A stretch of DNA of 64,000 nucleotides, taken from the NCBI GenBank assembly GCA_038363925.1, contig JAQQWL010000011.1, positions 1 through 64,000 of the forward strand, written 5' to 3'. The position numbers were made by a program, and so were the translations under genes. The stretch is from Apiospora phragmitis. Lineage: Eukaryota > Ascomycota > Sordariomycetes > Amphisphaeriales > Apiosporaceae. Below the pieces are notes generated by a model. The model was not told the origin of the DNA, made no database searches, and was given only the letters and a program-made list of their open reading frames with translations. This document shows positions 57,243 through 64,000 of this stretch, one piece after another; position 1 is the stretch's first letter, and each line of letters starts with the position of its first letter.

Positions 57243-59850
57243 GGTGCCGGCTTTTTCCACTGTTTCGCCCTGCCGGGGCGTCTATTCGTTCTTTTGAGGG
57301 GGGTTGGGTCGGGCCGTGCTGTATCGTCGTGTGTAATATCGCAAGGGAGCTTGGCCAGCGGGCCGCGTCATGAAGTCGGGAAAACCATCAATGGAGGCGC
57401 AGAGAGCCGCTGCCGTGGAGGTTATGTCTGGTTGGGCTGGAATTGCTATCGAGCAGACAGGCGTTTTCCGAAAAGAAAACCTTTTTTGTGCGTGTTGGCA
57501 AGTGTTATTTCGTCGACTTCCACCTGAGACAAAGGGCGGGTGGTGCAAAAGACATGCAGAATGATGAAAATGTGTCGGATCAATCAGTAGTAGGTGCAGT
57601 CTTCAATCGGGATGGCTACAAATCTACAGGTGGTCTTGTAGATCTTTGTCATGGCCGTAGTGGGCTACAATTGATTGATGGCTTTACTTAGGCGGGGCAG
57701 GGGCCAGTTGTCAATCAGCCTTAGGCCTGTTGGCCTCTCGGATTGCCTCGTAAGCCCAGCCACATGTACAGCAGTGCAGCCTTGCAAGGCCAACCAACAA
57801 CCACCACACTGAGGCAGATTCCAACTTTGACCTGCAATTTCTGCATGTTGTTGTACTGGAGGAAGGATCTAGAGCAAATTACCAATTAGCCATAGCAAAC
57901 ATGAGCTCAAAAGAGTAAACGCAACCCTAGTTGAGTCTCATGGAGAGGTTCTTATGTCGCGATAGGGGTGCCTTTGACAGTACTCCAGAACCAGATCTAG
58001 TACCTACCAAAAGCCATACATTTCGACTTGCTGGCAACACTCCTAACACTCGAATAGTATGATCATGTGTAGCCAGATCTCACCTTTTTCTTCTCCCAGC
58101 CTGTATTATATCTGTCTGTATTTGGGTGGTGACATTGTCGGGGGTCTTATCAAAGCCCCTACTGTTCGGGCTCCAGGTTATTCCAGCATCCGTGGGGTCG
58201 ACACCGTTGCGTTGAAGCAGAACATGTAGCACAGCAGTAGTCAAGATCGCTTCTCATGCGGGCACACTGGTCCAGAACACTCAACAGCCTGGGGAAACAT
58301 CGGGTAAGAGTATCAGAATATAGCAGTATGGTTCTAGAAAATGAGATGGGATTCGGTTTCAACAAGAATCCGTAACCACTAGGACAGGGCATGCTTCCGA
58401 ACCTTCAAATCATGTCAGCTTGTTAGTCGAATTGAACATGTTCGTTATCTGACGGCATCTACCCCGAGTGAACTATTGGCCACCCACGACATGCAGTTCA
58501 CCGAGCTTGGCGTATCAAAAATCGAGTTGGATCGGTGGTAGCAAGAGAAACTGGGTGGGTGAGAGTGGTCGGCAGCACAGGCTAATGACGTCTCTGTGTC
58601 GGCAAGGTCTCACGCTAAAGGCTGCAACCGTCAAGGCTAGGGAGAAGCTGAAGATAACATGAAGGGATGATGAAGGTGGGAAGTGAGAATAGATAAATCA
58701 AGATCAAGCAGGCCTTGCTTTTCTATCCTTCTAGTTTGGTATCCCAACCTCGAGATACCTGCTTTTTGGCATCCGTCTCTTCGTCTCTCGCGAACCTCGG
58801 CACGTACCCTCAGCTTGTCGCCCACTTCTGCGAGCCAACAGCAGGCAGTAAGCGAACATAGCTGTATGTCGATAGTACCTAAGTCATAGCTCCAGTCCGA
58901 AGCCAAAGGTTACAGCCGGGCTTTGCGTCTCTGATCAAGGTCAGTCAGAGTTTAGTGTTCCTGAAACAGTTCTACAGGTGTCACTTACACATACCTGCAT
59001 GCGGCCTCAACACATTCCCCGAACTCCTCGCGTGTGCACACCCAGCCTATATCAATCAATCACCAACAGTAGCTACATCATCTATATGCACCTAATCCCA
59101 AGTGCTCCCTCTACCCCAGTTCTTTCGACGTAGTGAACATAAGCCAATCTGTGGAGTTCCAGCTTTGGCGAACGCCCCACTGCGTCATACCTCGTCAATT
59201 CCAGGCCTCCCAAGGTGAGAGAGCTCCAGCTTGTTTGGCCCGAACAAGAAAACACAGATGACGAATGCGAGATGATTGGGACTCTTCTTTCGTGATTGTT
59301 GGTTCAATTGTTATTGTCACCGAACTCCTTGCTTCATACCCTACATGCACAGAATAATCGTTGCTCCGACAATTGTATTATTATTATTATTATTACCTGG
59401 TCAGGATCAGAAAGAGGGGGTTTGAGAAGCTCTTCCTCTCCTAACAGTACCTTGACCTCCAAGGTTACCTTGCCTGCTCCGGAAACTGACAAAGACTCTC
59501 CCCGGCAGCAACAACCCACTGCCACACCACCCTTTCCCTGCCGTCCAGCATTGTCGCACCATCGACTGATTGCTCTCTCGCTATCTTATCCGCTCCTTTT
59601 TTGCTTTGCTGGCATCACCAGACGACCCGAGCGAGGCACTTCAACTTGGACTTCTGTCAACTACTTCTCCCGCCCATCTTTCCCAAATTTGACGGGTTCG
59701 AAATCTCTGCAGCTGCTCTCAAATCTCGTCGAGGGCTACCTGTGCAGATCAAAGAACTACCTGCTATACAGACTAGCTTCTTTTTTTGAGATCAGGGAAA
59801 AAACAAGCATCCATCCTTCGTCTGCCAGCTGTTGCCTCCACCCATCCATC
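57243..59850. other. 2.6 kb divergent intergenic region and 5' UTR
   Basis: Holds the Doa10 promoter and that of the long repeat protein. A TTA microsatellite lies near 59380. The open frame continues upstream of 59851 to 59296 in the same frame, but the sequence is not protein-like and is probably a 5' UTR. Confidence 0.55.
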
Positions 59851-62800
59851 ATGGTGGAAAAGACGAACAGCCATACCAATGGCTCGCTCAACGGCCTTTC
59901 CCACATGAACGGCAAATCCACAGCGACGCGCCAACGAACACCTCCGATCAAGCGCGCCAACAAGAAGAATGGCTTCCTCGCGCGCATCATCAGCATCACC
60001 GCGAGGCTGCTGACCTGGTACTCGATCATCAGCATCCTGTTCCGCTGCCCGGCCTCGATACAGGACCTGACCGAGTCGTCCCCCAAGGTCTGCAAGCCCT
60101 ACTTCCAGCTCAAGGAGGTCGTCTCGCCGCACCTGACCCCGTACTACGACGCCTACGCCGCTCCCTACGTCGAGCTCGCTAAGCCCTACTACAACACCGT
60201 CGACCGTTCCGTCATCACCCCCGCGCGCACCTACGCCGTCAAGTATGGCGGGCCCCAGCTCGAGAAGGCCCAGACTCTGGGTCTCGCCCAGTGGGAGAAG
60301 ACGGTGCAGCCGCAGCTCCTCAAGTATCAGGCCTTGGCTAAGGTCCAGTACGACAAGAACGCCGCGCCGCATGTCACCAAGGTCTCCGAGGCTGTTGCGC
60401 CCTACTACAATATCGCCAAGAACAACGCCCAGCAGACGTACCACGACGTCATGCTCCCCGCCTATGTCTTTGTCCAGCCGTACGCTCTGCAGGGCTACGA
60501 CATGGCCTCGACTTTTACGGTCGACACGGCCGTCCCGACCACCCTCTGGGCATGGAACAAGACTTACGTCTTCCTCGACGGTGTGGTTTGGCCCCGCGTC
60601 AGGAATGTCTACATCAAAACCGTCGACCCGCAGGTGGCACGTATTATGGAGCGTCTCGGGCGCCACCAGGACAAGAGGGTCAAGACCTTCAGTGACGAGA
60701 CCGAGCCGTAAGAGACTCCCCTGGATTTAGTTCTAGTATATACGACTGTTACTAACTATGATGACATATCCAGCGTCAAGTCGGCCTTTGTGAAGCCAAC
60801 CGTCTCCGTTTCTTTGACCGCCACCACTAAAGCCGCCGAAGCCACTCCCGAGCCCGAGTTTGTCGCCTCATCTGTCGAGCCTGAGGCCGAACCTTCTGTC
60901 GAGGTGAAGATCGACACAGACGCGGCCGAACCGTCCAAGGAAGATGTTCGCGAGGCTGCCGCCAAGACGGTCGCCGAAGATCTGGAGCTGTGGCAAGGAA
61001 AGTTCACCAAGGCCGCCGAGGAATCTGCCGAAGAGATCGAGGGCCGAGTCCAGGAGATTGCCGACAGACTAATCCAGGAGGAAGCCGGCGTGGTCGGCAA
61101 GTCCCACCTGTCGAAGCTCGACGAGACCGTCAAGACCGAGCTGAGCGGCCTGAAGAAGAACCTCATCAGCATTCTGGAGAAGCACAGAGACGCCGGCGCC
61201 AAGACCGACGCATCTCAGCTCGAGGAAGAAGTCGCCGCTGCCGTGCGAGCCTCCGGGTTGAAGATTAGAGACCAGGCCCAGGCCATCCGCACATGGCGCC
61301 AGACGTACGAGGAGGAGACCGAGACGGCCGTGACCGCCATCGCCCAGGAGCACATCAGCATCCTCGAGAGCATCCGCGACCTGGCCCTGCAGAAGCTGGG
61401 CATGAAGTGGGCCTGGATGGACGGCGTCACTTACAAGGACTGGCAGAAGTACCACCAGCTCCGCGCGCGCCTCGACGAGTGGACCGACGACCTCAAGGTG
61501 TTGGTCATCACCCATCCCGCCCTCCCGAAGGTCCAGACCGCCGGCACCGACATCGAGAACGAGGGCATGGCCGTCGCGGCCGAGGCGGCGCAGGAGCTCG
61601 CCAGCCTGAAGCAGGTGGCGGCCTGGAAGGCCATTGCCGGCGACTACACCGACGACTTTGACGCCAGCACCATGAAACTGGCGGCCGAGGCCGCGCAGCA
61701 GAAGGCCGCTGAGGCACTGAAGGAGGCGGCAGCTGATGCTGAAGAGGTTATGCACTCGGCTGCCGGAAAGGTCAAGGAGAGCGTCGAGTCCGCAGGTGAA
61801 GCTATCAGCGAAGGTGCCTCGAGTGCTGTCAAGCCATCCAAGGGCGCCGCATCAGATGACGCAGTTGATACCGAGACCTCGGCCGTCCCACGCATGGAAA
61901 GCATGGCCTCTGAGCCCACTGAGAGTGCTTCTGACCTGTCTTCTTCTAAGTCGGCCAGCACCGGCACCAACGCCGCCGAGTCCGTCGAGCCTCTCCCTAC
62001 TTCCGAGGTAGTTGACGGTCCCGAGCAAGCCGAGGAATCCATCGTTGCCTCTCCCGACTTGCCCAGCTCCTCGGCCGGTTCAGCCACCCCTAGCGTCAAG
62101 TCTGCCATGTTCGGCGCCGCTGCCCAATCCGTTCCCTCGCGACAGCCCATCATGGACGACGACGAAGACGCCGAGCCCATCCTTTCCAACGTCAAGTCTG
62201 CCCTCCCGACGGACGCGGCTGCGAGCGTCACCTCGGCTGCGCAGGCGGCCTACACCAGCGCCATCGCCCAAGCTGCCGACAAGTACTCGAGCGCCATGTC
62301 GGCCGTCTCTGGGCAGGTCAGCGGCACGCCCAAGCCAGCCCACGAGCAAATGTTCAGCTCCGTGTCCCAAGGCTACTTTGACGCCCTGGCGACTGCCAAT
62401 TCGCGCCTCCAAAGCGCTGCAACGGCCGCCTCGGAGGGCATCTACGGAACACCCACGACCAAGTGGATGCCTGACATGCCCGCGATGCCTACGATGCCGT
62501 CGGTCGATTGGGAGAGGGTCCAGTCTATCGCTCAGCAAAACTACCAGGACTCGGTTAGCTGGGCCGGCGAGCAGTTCGAGAACGCCAAGGTGGCCATCGG
62601 CGCCGCCGAGCCCACGCCCAGCACCCCGTCGAGCGCGTCGAGAAGATGCTGGACCAGGCCAAGCACAACTACTATGCCGGACTCGGTGTCGCACATGCCC
62701 GCTACAACGAATTCCTCTCGGCTGCTTCCACGGCCGTGAGCTCCATGACGGCGACGCCCACCCTACCGACGTACAGGGTACTGCCAGCTCCGTGGCCTCG

Positions 62801-63400
62801 GTCGCCGGCGAGTCTGCCTCGTCGGTGGCTTCGGCGGCCAGTGAAGCGGCGGCGTCGGCTGCCGCGGCTGCGGGTGATACTGCCTCCTCGGCCGGTGACT
62901 CGGTTGCTGCCAACTGGGACTACCTCGTGAGCCAAGTCAGTTCTCAGGTCTACGGCGCGCCCACCCCGACGCCCTGGTACGAGAACCTGTACTCCGCCGC
63001 GGGTGACTACGCCTCGCAGGCGGGCGACTATGCTGCCTCGGCGACCGGTGCTGCCGCTGATTATGCCGCCAATGCGGGCGACCGTGCCGCCGACTCCCTG
63101 TCGTCCGCCAACTCGGTTGCGGGAGAATACGCCGGCTCTGCCACGGAAGCGGCGGCAGCGCAGTACTCGGTCGTGAGCTCCCTGGTGTCCGAGCTCATCG
63201 TGGGCAAGGAACCCACGGTGACCGAGTCGGTATTTGCACGCCTGGCGGGTGTATACGGGGCGGCGAGTGCGACGGCCTCGAGCGCCATGAGCGAGGCCAC
63301 GGAAGCTGCCGCGTCGGCTGCCAGCAACGTGGCTGACTCGGCTAGCTCCATGACGGAGTACGTCAAGGAGACGATTGACCATATCCGAGACGAGCTGTGA
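59851..63400 (+). CDS. Long one-TM protein with amphipathic repeats (fungal 'hoxa13'-labelled family), two frameshifts
   Basis: Exons 59851-60707 and 60774-63400 (intron 66 nt) give 1161 residues after adding one C at 62624-62627 and one at about 62759-62763. A basic N-terminus precedes one hydrophobic helix (about 42-65). Next is a Tyr/Pro/Ala repeat region with APYVELAKPYYNTV, AAPHVTKVSEAVAPYYN and VQPYALQGYD, then a Lys/Glu helix-rich section with coiled-coil character. The C-terminal part has Ala/Ser amphipathic 11-mer-like repeats (AGDYASQAGDYAAS, ADYAANAGDRAAD). Database entries often call relatives 'transcription factor hoxa13'; there is no homeodomain, so that name is unfounded. The repeats recall apolipoprotein, perilipin or LEA proteins, hinting at lipid-surface binding from an ER anchor (inference). 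No known domain is recognised. Confidence 0.82.
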
Positions 63401-64000
63401 AGTTGACACAAAGTTCGAAATGGAAGGATAGGACAGTCGGCGAATAGGATGATGTATATGCATGTCATGACTTCGAGAAGATGGGACAGAACACGTGCCC
63501 GTCGTAATGATGCAAGGATGAGACGAGACGGGACTACTACTACTACGGGAGGTGGGAAAAAGGCATAGGCTGGGGGGAAAGACAGGAGGGGAGTAGGTAA
63601 ACACACACACTCACGCACCACACACGCATACTGGGATGAAGGCTCTTGTTCATGGTCTATACCGGGACGAAGAAGAAGGCTTTGGGATCACTCTTTTCAC
63701 GATTACTGACTGACTGACATATACCCCCGAGCGATGACATGCAATTTTCCATCTTCTTTCCTTTTTTCCCATGTTCCTTCTAGGCTTATCCCAAGCGAGG
63801 CGGAGAAAGGAAACGGCCGCGCATGGTTGGTTGGCTATCGCTTAACTATAGGTAGTCGTTATATAGCGAAGACTGTCTGGTCGAGTAATGGCCTAGGTTG
63901 CGAGGAGCGCATTTGGTTACTGTACTTTATAGCCCTTCCATAGTTATTATACACATCACGAACACTTTCAAGACGGTACGGTTTTCATCCGAAGGATCTT
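63401..64000. other. 3' flank, no gene seen
   Basis: The sequence after the last gene is ordinary intergenic DNA up to the window edge. Confidence 0.5.

Noticed and set aside
59296..59850. N-terminal extension of the repeat protein
   Set aside because: The frame is open, but the sequence contains a TTA microsatellite and no protein-like composition; the ATG at 59851 begins the family-like part.
1..64000. CRISPR arrays, operons, insertion sequences, biosynthetic backbone genes
   Set aside because: None seen; the genome is fungal, and no PKS, NRPS or terpene cyclase motif appears in any frame.

Overview
This window is the left end of a chromosome or contig of a filamentous ascomycete (Pezizomycotina, probably Sordariomycetes). 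It opens with CCCTAA telomere repeats. These run into about 1.4 kb of DNA that is TA-rich, poor in CA/TG and still holds CG, the classic mark of repeat-induced point mutation (RIP). Genes have short introns (about 54-105 nt, GT-AG), GC-rich coding sequence, and typical fungal families: Zn2Cys6 regulator, HET protein, OPT transporter, ferric reductase, GPI mucins.

Layout. 1-1440: telomere and RIP-degraded DNA. 2.2-11.2 kb: subtelomeric nutrient genes (S10 serine carboxypeptidase, TDA3-like FAD oxidoreductase, secreted EGF/beta-propeller protein, OPT oligopeptide transporter). 13.2-18.8 kb: glutathione S-transferase, then a Zn2Cys6 regulator transcribed divergently from an MFS permease, with three tandem copies of a CGG-type binding site between them. 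19.4-20.5 kb: a 5'-truncated HET fragment and a tRNA-Gly(GCC). 22.3-29.5 kb: surface and secreted proteins (Ser/Thr-rich GPI protein, aerolysin/ETX-like secreted protein, small cysteine-containing secreted protein, GPI-type protein). 29.6-34.4 kb: a BIM1-like (X325, LPMO-like) copper protein divergent from a metalloreductase with a Met-rich N-terminus, a plausible copper-acquisition pair. 35.2-35.8 kb: second AT-rich RIP-like block. 36.2-63.4 kb: core-type genes: arginyl-tRNA synthetase with a likely mitochondrial presequence, C2-domain protein, large GPI mucin, Doa10/SSM4 RING-CH ubiquitin ligase, and a long one-TM protein with amphipathic repeats (often labelled 'hoxa13' in fungal databases).

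Sequence quality. At least 15 single-base frameshifts break otherwise well conserved reading frames, including two in the arginyl-tRNA synthetase and two in Doa10. Most sit in G or C runs and are length changes of one. Correcting them makes every affected gene with a resolved start an exact multiple of three. I therefore read them as consensus errors in the assembly rather than gene decay. The exons given here assume this.

How genes may cooperate (inference): carboxypeptidase plus OPT for extracellular peptide use; regulator plus MFS for a substrate-induced uptake system; BIM1-like protein plus reductase for copper uptake; surface mucins and small secreted proteins for host or environment contact.
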